64,000 bases of DNA, taken from Dyadobacter sp. CY261 (GTDB taxonomy: Bacteria; Bacteroidota; Bacteroidia; Cytophagales; Spirosomataceae). The notes under the pieces were generated by a model that saw only the letters and a list, made by a program, of their open reading frames with translations, made no database searches and had not been told where the DNA came from. The stretch spans positions 1 through 64,000 of the forward strand of contig NZ_JAKCPW010000006.1 in NCBI RefSeq assembly GCF_021440085.1, written 5' to 3'. Shown here one piece after another: positions 1 to 9,024 of the stretch. A program made the position numbers and the translations under genes. How positions within the stretch are numbered: position 1 is the stretch's first letter; each line of letters starts with the position of its first letter.

Positions 1-233
1 CTGTGAATTTCCTCCGGCTTTGTTTCATTTTCTCATCGGTTTAATGTCAAGTTACTAAACTTAACCGATGGCCTCAATTTTGGGGAGTATTACAAGGCAT
101 TATCGAATGAATATAACGATGGGAAGCTTTGCGAATCATATCTTTGGCCTGACGTCAACCTAAGGAGCTGCATTCGTGAAGCGCTACTCGTCCTGTCAAG
201 GGTGACACTCACACTAGCTACCATAAATTAAAC

Positions 234-3200
234 TCACCCAACCGCCATCTTCGCCATCTCCTTCCAGATATAATGCGGAGCTGATTCGCGCAATGCCCAA
301 TTGATACTCATCGGCTTCGCTCCGTAATGGTCGATGTAATCCGCCAGGCCCAGGAAGACATAGGCAATCGTATTATTGAATTCATCATTGTTCTTCTCCC
401 GCACAAAAAGAAGGATCGATTTCTCCGTTTGCTTTTGCCTTACATATGACAGCCCCTTGCCAGTTTCCGGCCGGGCCGTGTTTTGAGATTGCCAGTGAAA
501 TATCTTCTCACTGACTGCGTAATCGTTATACAATGTTGTTGGAGAGTAGTTTGCTTCGGTCTTTTCAAGCGTTATGAGCAGCAGCTCGGCATTCTTTGCT
601 TCCAGGTTTACGACCCCCTCGCGGTTGCTGGATTTCCTTTCAAATGTGTTTTCTCCGAAAGCGGCCAAGATCTGTTCTCTTGAATACCGGCTATGTACTT
701 TGAGTGGTTGAAGGAAAGGCAGATCAGCGTCCATTTCGATGTGGGCAATTTTGTCGATAACAAGTTCGAGCAGCTCGACCATTTCACTCACTAACTGTTC
801 GTTTCTTCCAATTTTTGCAATACTTGCCGATAAGTCCTCTGCTCCACCTGGGCTTTGCCAAAAGTCGTAGTGAAGCATGGTCAGCATTAATTTTTCATGA
901 TTGGGCAACGCATTTACATCTACCTGAAACTTCCGCTTCGCCATCCTTAGAATGAATGACAAATAGCTGAATGAATTACAGCAGAGCCATTTTTTCAGGA
1001 TCGTGCGCTTCGTCTCTTCCTCATTGATTGGCGATAGATCATCTAACCGATTCGCCAACTGACAGAGTTTGCTCCAAGTCCCTCGCTTGTAGATCGCTTG
1101 CAGCGGAATGTTATGGAAAGCGACAAAGTTTTTAAGCGATAACTGCAGTGTGGTTTGATGCCGAAAATTGGCGATTTTGGTAACGAGCTGATTCGTATTA
1201 AGCTGGGTCGCCGACCTAATATTTTTTAGAATGATTTCCTTTGCCTTCTTTTCCAAAACAATGGAACATCCCAATGGCAAATGTGGAAAATCACGTTCGA
1301 GCTCTTCCAGTGTGGAAGTATTCGTTTTGCCGATGAGCGCTCTGAATTTACCTTCAAAATCGTATTCCGGCCGGGCATTGCCAACAAAGTCAAGAACAGT
1401 CAGGCACTCCTTACCTTCTGACAGTCGCAAACCCCTACCAAGTTGTTGAAGAAAGACTGTCAAACTTTCGGTAGGTCGTAAAAACAGCACTGTGTCAATT
1501 TCTGGGATATCGACCCCTTCATTAAAAATATCAACCACGAAGAGGTAATTGATATCCTTTCGCAACAATTTAGATTTGATGGTGGATCTCAGTTCTTCAC
1601 GGTCGCCTCCGCTGATAAGGTAATCCGCTTTTAGCCCCGCAAACGTAAACTTTTCTGCCATGTAGATGGCATGTTCCCGAGTTACACAAAAACCTAATGC
1701 CCTGACATCCTTATAGTCTGTGAGATAGTTTCTGCAATGATTAATTATTTCTCCCACCCGAAGATCATTGTGTGTGTAAATTCTTGTCAGCTCGCTTGGG
1801 AGATAGCGTCCATTCTGCCAGGTCGCATTAGATAAATCTGTACTGTCGCTAATTCCAAAATATTGAAATGGACAGAGCAATTTTCTGTTCATCGCCTCAG
1901 GCAATCTGATTTCGGCTGCAATTGTATCACAAAAATCCGCCAGAATATCAGCCCCGTCAGTACGCTCGGGAGTCGCGGTTAAGCCGAGAAGCACCTTCGG
2001 CTTAAATTTATTTAGAATTGGGCGATAGCTATTTGCGGCGATGTGGTGCACTTCATCAACGATAATGAAGTCATAATAGCTTTCCGAAAGTGGTAGCTCC
2101 TGAATGCGATTTGCAAGAGTCATCACGGACGCAAACACAACATCGTAATTGTCTGGCTCAATGCCGTCAACCCAGAGATCGCCAAAGTTGTTGTTACGCA
2201 GAACGCCCGCAAAAGTCGCCCTTGCTTGCATAAGTATTTCCTTTCTGTGTGCGACGAAAAGCAGTCTCGCATGGGGCTGCGTTTTAAGAAAGTTCTTGAA
2301 ATCAAATGCCGAGACTACCGTTTTGCCTGTACCGGTCGCAGCGACAATCAAGTTTCTATACCTATTATGAATTTGCCTTTCTGCTAAAAGCTTTTCTAAA
2401 ATCTCCTCCTGGAACGGCAAAGGCTTTATATCAAAGAAAGAAGTCCCTTCGACCTGGCCTTTGTTCTTCTCTCTTCCAAGGGCCACTTTTAGTTTCTGCG
2501 AATGTTCCCCTGACCGGAAAAATTCAAATTCTCCGTCTTGCCAATACGTTTCGAAAGTCTTTGCGAATTTGTCTATGATGTGACCAACTTCCTGAGTCGT
2601 TACTTTCAAGTTCCACTCCAATCCGCTGGTAAGCGCGCTTCTCGAAATGTTGGATGAGCCAATGTAACCCGTATTGAAGCCCGTATTTCGGAAGAACAGA
2701 TAAGATTTAGCGTGTAGCCGCTCGTTTTCAGTATTGTATGAGACCTTCACTTCACAATTGGGCAATCCGGCTAAAAACTCCACTGCTTTCAAGTCGGTCG
2801 CGCCCATGTAGGAGGTCGTGATGATTTTAAGGGAATTACCTCGACGCGTGAATTCTTCTAGTTCTTCCTGGAAGATTCTAATACCCGACCATTTAATGAA
2901 GGAAACCAGGAAGTATATCTTATCAGAAGAGAGAATTTCTTTTTTCAACTCACTTTCAAGCGAAAGCCCTACATTGGAACCTGTGAATAACTCGCTTTGT
3001 CCTAAGCCTGTAAATGGGGTTATTTCCTTAATATGTTTTTCAAAATCGGAGAAAGGCGCATCCATTTTCGCGAATACAGCATTCAGGATTTTTCCATTTA
3101 GGGAGATTAAATCCTCGTCAAAATCAGCGTGCTCAAGCTCTGTGCGAAGCACGCTTATAATTTTGTTAGATACTTTAATTTGACGTTCAATACTGTCATC

Positions 3201-3377
3201 TCCCGTAAGCAAGCTCAGACCGTAGTTCAAAAGGCGACTTACATGCTGACTAAGCAAGCGAGCGACCTCACTCTTTTCGATAGGTGTTTCCTTGACAAAG
3301 AATTGTTTTTTATCGAGGGAGCTGATCTTTGAATCGATAAGCTTGGTTATTAAATTCTCGTAGAGGCCTTGCTGCAT
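234..3377 (-). CDS. PLD-type nuclease / superfamily II helicase with DUF3427 C-terminus
   Basis: A 1047-residue protein. The N-terminal third has a phospholipase-D-like active site (HAKSYLFF followed by the GSSNISRSAL stretch, about residues 220-250). A superfamily II helicase core follows: Walker A ATGTGKT near 345, DEVHH near 440, LTATPERTDG near 465 and motif VI QQLGRGLRL near 655. The C-terminal third fits DUF3427. Such proteins are usually found in defence or DNA-repair neighbourhoods, and this one lies beside DUF2971 and HipBA genes, so a defence role is inferred, not shown. It starts at an ATG and shares no operon with the left flank, which is gene-free in 1-233. Confidence 0.9.
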   Translation of the reverse strand: MQQGLYENLITKLIDSKISSLDKKQFFVKETPIEKSEVARLLSQHVSRLLNYGLSLLTGDDSIERQIKVSNKIISVLRTELEHADFDEDLISLNGKILNAVFAKMDAPFSDFEKHIKEITPFTGLGQSELFTGSNVGLSLESELKKEILSSDKIYFLVSFIKWSGIRIFQEELEEFTRRGNSLKIITTSYMGATDLKAVEFLAGLPNCEVKVSYNTENERLHAKSYLFFRNTGFNTGYIGSSNISRSALTSGLEWNLKVTTQEVGHIIDKFAKTFETYWQDGEFEFFRSGEHSQKLKVALGREKNKGQVEGTSFFDIKPLPFQEEILEKLLAERQIHNRYRNLIVAATGTGKTVVSAFDFKNFLKTQPHARLLFVAHRKEILMQARATFAGVLRNNNFGDLWVDGIEPDNYDVVFASVMTLANRIQELPLSESYYDFIIVDEVHHIAANSYRPILNKFKPKVLLGLTATPERTDGADILADFCDTIAAEIRLPEAMNRKLLCPFQYFGISDSTDLSNATWQNGRYLPSELTRIYTHNDLRVGEIINHCRNYLTDYKDVRALGFCVTREHAIYMAEKFTFAGLKADYLISGGDREELRSTIKSKLLRKDINYLFVVDIFNEGVDIPEIDTVLFLRPTESLTVFLQQLGRGLRLSEGKECLTVLDFVGNARPEYDFEGKFRALIGKTNTSTLEELERDFPHLPLGCSIVLEKKAKEIILKNIRSATQLNTNQLVTKIANFRHQTTLQLSLKNFVAFHNIPLQAIYKRGTWSKLCQLANRLDDLSPINEEETKRTILKKWLCCNSFSYLSFILRMAKRKFQVDVNALPNHEKLMLTMLHYDFWQSPGGAEDLSASIAKIGRNEQLVSEMVELLELVIDKIAHIEMDADLPFLQPLKVHSRYSREQILAAFGENTFERKSSNREGVVNLEAKNAELLLITLEKTEANYSPTTLYNDYAVSEKIFHWQSQNTARPETGKGLSYVRQKQTEKSILLFVREKNNDEFNNTIAYVFLGLADYIDHYGAKPMSINWALRESAPHYIWKEMAKMAVG

Positions 3378-3480
3378 AGGGAGCGTTTAGAAATAGTATG
3401 GCAAAAATGATGTTACTTGATCCTTCTCGGCTTTCATAAGTAGGTATTTATAGCCCGAATACCTTAATTGTCGATTACTC

Positions 3481-4389
3481 TCAATTGACGCTCTCAAAAA
3501 TCACCTCATATTCATTCTCGTCAATAACACCCTGAAAAACACCCACATGTGAGAGGTCTGGACGAGCCAAGATCTTTAGAATGTCTTCCTTCAAAGTTGC
3601 ATTAGAATTTACTCCTAAGAAGACGTTTAGTATCGATGCTGCCTCTAATCCTTTGACAAAAATTCCCGGCGATACCTCTCGAACACCTTCATCATTAAGC
3701 GTTGTCAACATCCTTAATTCTTGCTCATATTTCCAGTCGAGACTCTTCATTAGAAATATCTTCCTCAACAAGCTTGACAAACCTTGGGCGTTGTCAAGTG
3801 AATCCAGTAAGGTAGCCGACGGTCTTTGTCCCCTGTATGATACCTTTTGTAGTGATCTGAATAATTTGATCTTCGACTTGGCATTTTGGAAAATTTGTGA
3901 TTCCGGCCTTAATTCGATCACAAAACCCTTATGCTCAAAGGCATAATGACTCCACATTGTTAAATTATCGTTTCGAGTTGTAAGACTTAGAATACCAAAT
4001 CTGTTATTCAGGTCATTTTTCAGGTTGAAATTAAGTCCTGGCTGCTTGGCAGTTAAATGCAGTAATATAAGTGGATCTAAAAGTGTACTAAATAGCGTCG
4101 GAAGCTGAGATGATTTCAGAAATTGTTCAATCACTTTCTTTTCCGCAGGAGAGAGAAAAGACAAATTCTCATCGATTACATTTGGAATCAGATTTTGAAA
4201 ATCTTCTTGTATCTCGAAATTCGACAATAAAGGACCAAGAAAGTTCCTGTATTGAGATTCCGTCATTAAAGCTGATACGTTTAATAATAGCTCGAATGGA
4301 TCGTTTAATTCGTTCGGCTGCGTGAATCGAATGGATAAGTTTTCGAGGATATTGATCCTGTCCGGGTGAACATATTTAAAGAGTCTCAA
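3481..4389 (-). CDS. DUF2971 family protein
   Basis: A 302-residue protein opening with MRLFKYVHPDRI and continuing NELNDPFE, the typical start of DUF2971 proteins; a later MWSHYA stretch also fits. The initiation codon is TTG. It is chosen because family members begin exactly here and the next in-frame ATG would remove the conserved N-terminus. The function of the family is unknown; members are often near defence genes or toxin-antitoxin systems, as here. It lies between the helicase gene and hipA on the same strand but 90-100 bp from the helicase, so co-transcription is possible but not shown. Confidence 0.85.
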   Translation of the reverse strand: MRLFKYVHPDRINILENLSIRFTQPNELNDPFELLLNVSALMTESQYRNFLGPLLSNFEIQEDFQNLIPNVIDENLSFLSPAEKKVIEQFLKSSQLPTLFSTLLDPLILLHLTAKQPGLNFNLKNDLNNRFGILSLTTRNDNLTMWSHYAFEHKGFVIELRPESQIFQNAKSKIKLFRSLQKVSYRGQRPSATLLDSLDNAQGLSSLLRKIFLMKSLDWKYEQELRMLTTLNDEGVREVSPGIFVKGLEAASILNVFLGVNSNATLKEDILKILARPDLSHVGVFQGVIDENEYEVIFESVN

Positions 4390-4447
4390 GGTGCTGCTAT
4401 ATTTAAACTCATATGAATTAATACAAGACCTTCGATAATAAATAATA

Positions 4448-5695
4448 CTAAATTCTAAACGCCGCAGCCATCAACGTCTGCTCGCCACGACTTATTCCAA
4501 TTTCACTAGCCAATTTCTGCCATCCAGCCACGGCTGATCTTACTTCTTCTATGATGCCATCGATATCCTTCTTCCCCAAACGAAAGTAGACGCCAACCTG
4601 CTTAGCCAGGTCCAAATCAAGTTGATTGCTGTCCATATCAATATTCAGCGCAAGTCCATCTTTATCAATCGAAGGATTAATATCAAAAGCTGGCGAAAGC
4701 CTCCATCCTGAGGAAGTGAGTAAGAAGCCGTGATTCCGCAAATGGTCATCCGTATTGGATATGAGGATGTTGAATACCAATCGTCGCCATAGCTGGGCTA
4801 GGTCTTCGGCCACGTTGGCTCCTGAAAACTGTATAAATTCGACTATATCAAGATATGAAGGAATATCGTCGCGAATCAGTTCTTCATTCTTACCTGTCAT
4901 GGTCATGGCGGAGGCAAAATGAATGCGCGAGCTCTTTACCCGGTCGAATCGCTTTGTGAAAAAAGTATGATACTTTCCCGCCACATGCTCTAATTTGCTT
5001 TCGGCCATCTCGATTCCTGCATTTGTCGCCAGTCGATAAGCCAGGTATTCCCATGCTGCCCTGTCTAGTGTATCATTTTTTGACGGAAATTTAGCGATCC
5101 AGGGCTGCCCCTTCTCGTCAAGGATGTTCGCTTTCGGTCTTGCCCCACCCAAAGAGGAGCCCGGCGCCATCAACATCGCTAGCCATTTTCTCACTTCCGC
5201 AGTGTCTTCGTTGGATTCTATGAGCTCCGCTCTATGTTGAAGTTCGCGGATCGTCGCCCATGGCGGTGTAGGCGAAACAGAATTGTTGTCTAAAAATGGG
5301 CCGTCAGGATCAAGTTTGAACCGTAACGCACCCATTCGGCTTTCGTCATGGACTCCTAGCAAAAAATCTATATCATAAAGGGTAGATGCCTGCTTTCCAT
5401 TTTCCTTTGCTACGATGGACGCTCTTCTCTTCATAAGCGTGCGCCCCCAGGTATCCGGCATCGAGTCGAGAAACACGCCAAAATTCTCCTTTTGGTTAGG
5501 ATACTGCGCACCGCCAAACCAGGCGATGTCAGGATCGAGCAGAAATTGCTCAAGAGAAGCGATCCACCCTCCATTATATGTAAAGCTGAATGATTTCCTA
5601 CCCTTGGCCTGTTGCGCAGAAAGGGTCCCGATCAGCTTTGGCTCCTTCATGCCAATCCAATCCGCATAAACATAAATGTCCGTCCGGTCTGCCAT
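4448..5695 (-). CDS. hipA: HipA-type serine/threonine kinase toxin
   Basis: About 415 residues, starting at the ATG at 5695 (MADRTDIYVYADW). It shows an N-terminal HipA_N-type domain, then the HipA kinase core with SSLGGARPKANI as the glycine-rich loop, the catalytic NTDDHLRNHGFL motif and the metal-binding Asp in PAFDINPS. HipA kinases phosphorylate glutamyl-tRNA synthetase or related targets and cause growth arrest; which target this one uses cannot be read from sequence. The antitoxin gene ends one base before this start, so the two are translationally coupled. A longer reading frame beginning at a TTG overlaps the antitoxin and is less likely. Confidence 0.92.
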   Translation of the reverse strand: MADRTDIYVYADWIGMKEPKLIGTLSAQQAKGRKSFSFTYNGGWIASLEQFLLDPDIAWFGGAQYPNQKENFGVFLDSMPDTWGRTLMKRRASIVAKENGKQASTLYDIDFLLGVHDESRMGALRFKLDPDGPFLDNNSVSPTPPWATIRELQHRAELIESNEDTAEVRKWLAMLMAPGSSLGGARPKANILDEKGQPWIAKFPSKNDTLDRAAWEYLAYRLATNAGIEMAESKLEHVAGKYHTFFTKRFDRVKSSRIHFASAMTMTGKNEELIRDDIPSYLDIVEFIQFSGANVAEDLAQLWRRLVFNILISNTDDHLRNHGFLLTSSGWRLSPAFDINPSIDKDGLALNIDMDSNQLDLDLAKQVGVYFRLGKKDIDGIIEEVRSAVAGWQKLASEIGISRGEQTLMAAAFRI

Positions 5696-5696
5696 A

Positions 5697-5993
5697 CTAA
5701 GACTTGCCAATCAGTTTCAAATCCTGCAATTTTCTGCCCAACTCATCATCAGCCGCCAATTTGAGAAAATCGTCTTGCAAACCCAGGACTCGCAGGACAT
5801 TGAAATACGCTCCTATCGATACGCTAGGGTTACCTTTCTCAACGTGGTACAATGTAGTACGATCAATCCCCGCCCGCTCAGATACCTGAATGGTTGTAAG
5901 TTTCCGCCGCTTGCGGGCCAGTTTTATGTTTTCACCGAGTTGTTCCAGGATTTTCTGGAACCGGGGTAGCACAATTTGCTTTTTAGTCCGCAT
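5697..5993 (-). CDS. hipB: HipB-type XRE-family antitoxin
   Basis: A 98-residue protein starting at the ATG at 5993 (MRTKKQIVLPRF). An XRE helix-turn-helix covers roughly residues 20-75 (LGENIKLARKRRKLTTIQVS, then RAGIDRTTLYHVEKGNPSVS). It should neutralise the HipA kinase encoded immediately downstream and repress the shared promoter. A palindrome lies directly upstream of its start and is a natural operator. An upstream in-frame ATG (6014) falls next to the palindrome and is judged unlikely. Confidence 0.9.
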   Translation of the reverse strand: MRTKKQIVLPRFQKILEQLGENIKLARKRRKLTTIQVSERAGIDRTTLYHVEKGNPSVSIGAYFNVLRVLGLQDDFLKLAADDELGRKLQDLKLIGKS

Positions 5994-6050
5994 AATGTTG
6001 ATTATTACAAACAAAAATATAAATAATGTTGAAGATAATCAACATTATTT
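5994..6050. promoter_or_regulatory. Probable HipB operator (palindrome plus half site)
   Basis: A perfect 12-bp inverted repeat, AAATAATGTTGA at 6021-6032 and TCAACATTATTT at 6039-6050, is separated by 6 bp. A further half site, TAATGTTGA, lies at 5993-6001 and overlaps the hipB start. HipB proteins are known to autorepress by binding palindromes upstream of hipBA. The spacing and repeat of the half site suggest cooperative binding of two dimers. The divergent gene at 6146 may share the control. Confidence 0.75.
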
Positions 6051-6145
6051 ATAGGCCATGCTCCATCTCGTAGTCCCGGAGGATAATTTCGGGTGCCTGC
6101 CAAGCCGTTAGAACTTCACTAAGCATTATATTGCTTTTAACATCT

Positions 6146-6742
6146 ATGTCTTCTACCATGAACCTTTGGACTGAGTCGAAATTTCTTGACGGGATCATTA
6201 AATTGGCTAGTGAACTGAAAAGCCCTACAACGGAGAAAATCTCTAAAACTTTACAGTTAGAGCATCGGGATGTCGCCTGCTTTTGTGAAGAATTAAGAGA
6301 TAAAGGATACTTAGCTCTACTGCCAATTAGTACCAAAGGAGGTTACCGAGGACAAGAATATATTGTAACAGTAACCAATAAGGGACTGAATTTTTTACTC
6401 ACCGAGGGAGGCTTTAAGCGGCAATTCTTCAATCGGGCCTTGGATCAAAGCTGGAAATTAGTCAAAATATTCGCAGCCGTAGCCAACAGCATAGCGATCT
6501 TGGTACTATCATACCTCTCCTACGATTTTCAGAAGCAAAAGGATGAAAGGGAGTTAAAGCTGAAAGAGCAAGAACTAACTATTAAGCGTCAGGACGCCGA
6601 TGCTGCGCGATTAAAAGACTCAACAGAGAGAATTTTGCTCAACAAGCAACGGCAAATGGACTCTATTCAAAACGTACACAAAGAACTTTTGAAAAAGCTG
6701 AAAAAAAGTACGGACGATTTACAGAAGTCCCCGTTTGCATAG
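6146..6742 (+). CDS. Membrane protein with winged-helix-like N-terminus and coiled coil
   Basis: About 198 residues from the ATG at 6146; an upstream TTG and a downstream ATG at 6158 are alternatives. The first 90 residues look like a winged helix (PTTEKISKTLQLEHRDVACF, then LRDKGYLALLP). One membrane segment follows (KIFAAVANSIAILVLSYLSY, near 110-130), and then a highly charged coiled coil rich in Lys/Glu/Gln to the end. The fold resembles small membrane-anchored regulators, but I do not recognise the family. It is divergent from hipB across the palindrome, so it may be co-regulated with hipBA. Confidence 0.7.
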   Translation: MSSTMNLWTESKFLDGIIKLASELKSPTTEKISKTLQLEHRDVACFCEELRDKGYLALLPISTKGGYRGQEYIVTVTNKGLNFLLTEGGFKRQFFNRALDQSWKLVKIFAAVANSIAILVLSYLSYDFQKQKDERELKLKEQELTIKRQDADAARLKDSTERILLNKQRQMDSIQNVHKELLKKLKKSTDDLQKSPFA

Positions 6743-6842
6743 ATTGGTATCCCACCAACACCTCGCCTTTATTGGTACCAATAGTTACCAAATCCTTATT
6801 TTTCTAAAGCGAAAAGGCCATGTATACCACTTGATGTCTAGT

Positions 6843-7259
6843 CTACCTGCTCACCCAATAAAACTCGCATTTACTATATTTCTCGAGAAGAAACGAAAAC
6901 GAAGGAAAGTCACGCCGGATGTAAGGGCCAGTCATATGATCATAACTAACAAACAATAATTCACCTTGCCAAAAAAGGCGTTGATGAACGATCTTATCGT
7001 AAATTTCAAACTCCTCAATTTTTTTGATCAGATCTTCGTGGTTGCCTTCACTGATTTCTATATCCCAGCCGTTGCCGCGATACGGAATTTGATACTTAGA
7101 GAAATCTACTGGAATCCTTTCCCAGGAATCTTCGGTGATGTTCCAAATGGAGCCTGATGGCGCGTTTGCAATGATGTCAGTTAACAGATCTTTCTCTGTG
7201 AGCATGTTTTGTAGCGCTTTGTCCCAACGGAAATATGAGACCGGGTCTTCGTCTTTCAA
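6843..7259 (-). CDS. Hypothetical protein, possibly 5'-truncated
   Basis: An open frame of 138 residues with normal protein composition (rich in W, Y, D, E; no membrane segment). No ATG precedes the conserved-looking region: the frame opens after a TGA with no ATG, the first usable codon is a TTG at 7259 and the first ATG is at 7205. The gene may therefore be the remnant of a longer one cut near the edge of the integrated segment. I recognise no domain. It is convergent with the gene ending at 6742. Confidence 0.55.
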   Translation of the reverse strand: MKDEDPVSYFRWDKALQNMLTEKDLLTDIIANAPSGSIWNITEDSWERIPVDFSKYQIPYRGNGWDIEISEGNHEDLIKKIEEFEIYDKIVHQRLFWQGELLFVSYDHMTGPYIRRDFPSFSFLLEKYSKCEFYWVSR

Positions 7260-7462
7260 AGGGGCACGAAATTTTGTAACTTTACCCCAGCAACATCACA
7301 GTTACCACCGCCAAAACCCACAGGCATTTTACAACCTTTGAACACCCAAAACCACCCGAAAACTCACCCAAAACAAGCGAAAATCCACCATTAAATCGAG
7401 CAATTTTCGCTAAAAGAATTATACATAACAAATATACTGTTGTACTATATGTATAAAAAATA

Positions 7463-7484
7463 GTGAGTCTTTCGTGTAGTTCAC
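7463..7484 (+). repeat. Short hairpin repeat, copy 1 (TTCGTGTAGTTC core)
   Basis: GTGA and TCAC flank the core TTCGTGTAGTTC. The 22 bases are identical to 19668-19689 and share the core with 7680-7691. It lies just outside the left 156-bp direct repeat, so both island ends carry this motif. A role in recombination or as a structured transcript end is inferred. Confidence 0.7.
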
Positions 7485-7510
7485 CTCAAATAAAGGAGGC
7501 AAATCCTTGA

Positions 7511-7666
7511 CTACGAGCCCATTAAAGGCAAAGTTCGAGACCCGTCTCCCTCCGCGCGGCGGCCGCCCTTGAAATAAATTCAAAGTCAAACAAAATGCCT
7601 GTAACTCAATGATTTGCGGGCATTTTTGTTTTTCAGATCATATCAAAAAATGCAAAAATTCCCATG
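7511..7666 (+). repeat. 156-bp direct repeat, left copy (tRNA 3'-end plus terminator; att-like)
   Basis: Aligns without gaps to 19506-19661 with about nine mismatches. It includes a 3' tRNA-like end (TTCGAGACCCGTCTCCCTCC, 7534-7553) without the rest of a tRNA, then a hairpin with a T-rich tail at about 7594-7633 that looks like an intrinsic terminator. In the second copy several differences in this hairpin keep or restore base pairing. Duplicated tRNA 3' ends beside a tyrosine recombinase are the usual mark of attachment sites left by integrative elements. Here the recombinase (7817-8442) is broken, so the element is probably fixed. Confidence 0.8.
7594..7633 (+). terminator. Rho-independent terminator-like hairpin inside left repeat
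   Basis: An 11-bp imperfect stem of type AATGCCTGTAA pairs with TTTGCGGGCATT and is followed by a T-rich run. The second copy at about 19590-19628 has compensating changes (12 bp, TGCCTGTAAATC with GATTTGCAGGTA). It probably terminated the tRNA transcript at the original integration site. Confidence 0.7.
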
Positions 7667-7670
7667 TTTT

Positions 7671-7716
7671 CCAGCGTCATTCGTGTAGTTCGACGCTTTG
7701 CGAAAAAAGACGCTGG
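7671..7716 (+). repeat. Hairpin element, copy 2, with covarying stems
   Basis: CCAGCGTC (7671-7678) pairs with GACGCTGG (7709-7716). An inner GACGC at 7692-7696 can pair alternatively with GCGTC at 7674-7678. The invariant core TTCGTGTAGTTC is at 7680-7691. At 19666-19713 the stem letters are different but still pair, and the core is unchanged. Confidence 0.65.
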
Positions 7717-7816
7717 AAAATGCCCGTAAGTTTCTGATTGACAAGCTGTTTACGCCGTAAACATCTTGTTTGGAAAGGCCGGTAACGCGATATTTAACCA
7801 CTTAAATGTTAGCGTC

Positions 7817-8442
7817 ATGTTGGAAAAAAATTTCGGCCTGTTTTTCTATCTAAAACAAGCCAAGAATCAGAAGGACGGTTTACGTTACGTTTACCTCAGA
7901 ATTACCGTCGATGGCAAGCCCGTCGAAATGTCTACAAACAGCTTTGGAGCCCTGCCAGATGGAATGTAGATGCAGGGCGAGCCATCGGCCAAAAAGAAGA
8001 TACCCGCACTCTCAATGCCTATCTGGACATGCTGAGTTCAAAAGTTTTTCAGGCAAAGAAGATGCTGATCGAGGATGACAAGGAATTGTCCGCAGAGGCA
8101 TTGAAGAATGTTCTGCTTGGAAAGAGCAATGAGACTCGCACTATCCTTGAAGTCTTCCAGCGCCATAATGAGCAAATGGAGGCACTAGTCGGCCAGGAAT
8201 TCGCACCGCTTACTTTAAAGCGCTATAAGACCGCCAAGGAGCATACCGCCTCCTTCATCAAGTGGAAGTACAAGAAGGACGACTTTGAAATCAAAGACCT
8301 GAATTTTGAATTCATTACTGAATTTAATTTTTGGCTTCGCAGCGCGAGAGGATGCAATCACAACTCTGCAATCCCCTTCAGTCTTAAAATATCCTCGGTT
8401 TGCGACGAGGGTTATTGCATTTGTCAAAAGCTGTCCACATAG
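7817..8442 (+). pseudogene. Broken tyrosine recombinase (N-terminal half)
   Basis: The first reading frame (7817-7969) gives an arm-type DNA-binding domain (LEKNFGLFFYLKQAKNQKDG, then RYVYLRITVDGKPVE). The continuation is in another frame (RWNVDAGRAIGQKEDTRTLN, then YLDMLSSKVFQAKK) and becomes the SAM-like core-binding domain, ending NFWLRSARGCNHNSA. The frameshift lies near 7940-7950. After about 8350 the sequence departs from the family, and the catalytic domain with the Arg-His-x-x-Arg-Tyr residues is absent. It is therefore inactive. Its place next to the att-like repeat supports an old integration event. Confidence 0.85.
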
Positions 8443-8499
8443 GCACCTCGTTATATTGACGCCCAAAGATTAGAGCTATCTTGTTGATAAATAGATTAG

Positions 8500-8883
8500 C
8501 TAATTAAGGGTTATGCCCAAATCAGAACTTACCGCCTGTTTCAAAATCACCTCCCGCAAACGCTCTTCGTGCTCATCGCTCCATTGCCCCAATGTGGCAA
8601 TCACGGGAATTAACGTCTTACCAAAATCAGTAAGGCTGTATTCTACTTTCGGCGGTACGACGGGATAAATTTTCCTTGTAACCAGTTCATGATCTTCCAA
8701 TTCTTTCAACTGGATATTCAAAACCCTGCGGGAAGCATCGGGAATTTTACGTTGCAGTTCGCTCGGGCGTTGATAACCCTGGTCAATAAACCAGAGTAAG
8801 CGGATTTTCCATTTGCCATAAAGCACTTCACCGATCAGGTCAAGTCCGCAATTCAGGTTTGGTGTTGTCTTTCTCTCATACAT
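8500..8883 (-). CDS. HxlR-family winged-helix regulator
   Basis: A 127-residue protein with the HxlR fold (GLDLIGEVLYGKWKIRLLWF, then RPSELQRKIPDASRRVLNIQ, then KVEYSLTDFGKTLIPVI). A single Cys near the N-terminus (NLNCGLDLIG) sits where redox- or aldehyde-sensing members have theirs. It is divergent from the dehydrogenase at 9025 across 141 bp and so probably controls that gene. Confidence 0.92.
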   Translation of the reverse strand: MYERKTTPNLNCGLDLIGEVLYGKWKIRLLWFIDQGYQRPSELQRKIPDASRRVLNIQLKELEDHELVTRKIYPVVPPKVEYSLTDFGKTLIPVIATLGQWSDEHEERLREVILKQAVSSDLGITLN

Positions 8884-9024
8884 ATTTCAAAATTAAGCGT
8901 ATGTATCAGTTAGTGCAATAGGGGATCAATTTATCCCTATATGAATCGTAATTCCGTACTTGTCTAAACTTCATTTACACTCCAATTTTGTCCTATCATT
9001 CATTTTTAAGCAAAGGACAATACA

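Noticed and set aside
7531-7560. A complete tRNA gene at the left repeat
   Set aside because: Only the 3' half (T-loop side and acceptor strand) is present; the 5' half does not pair.
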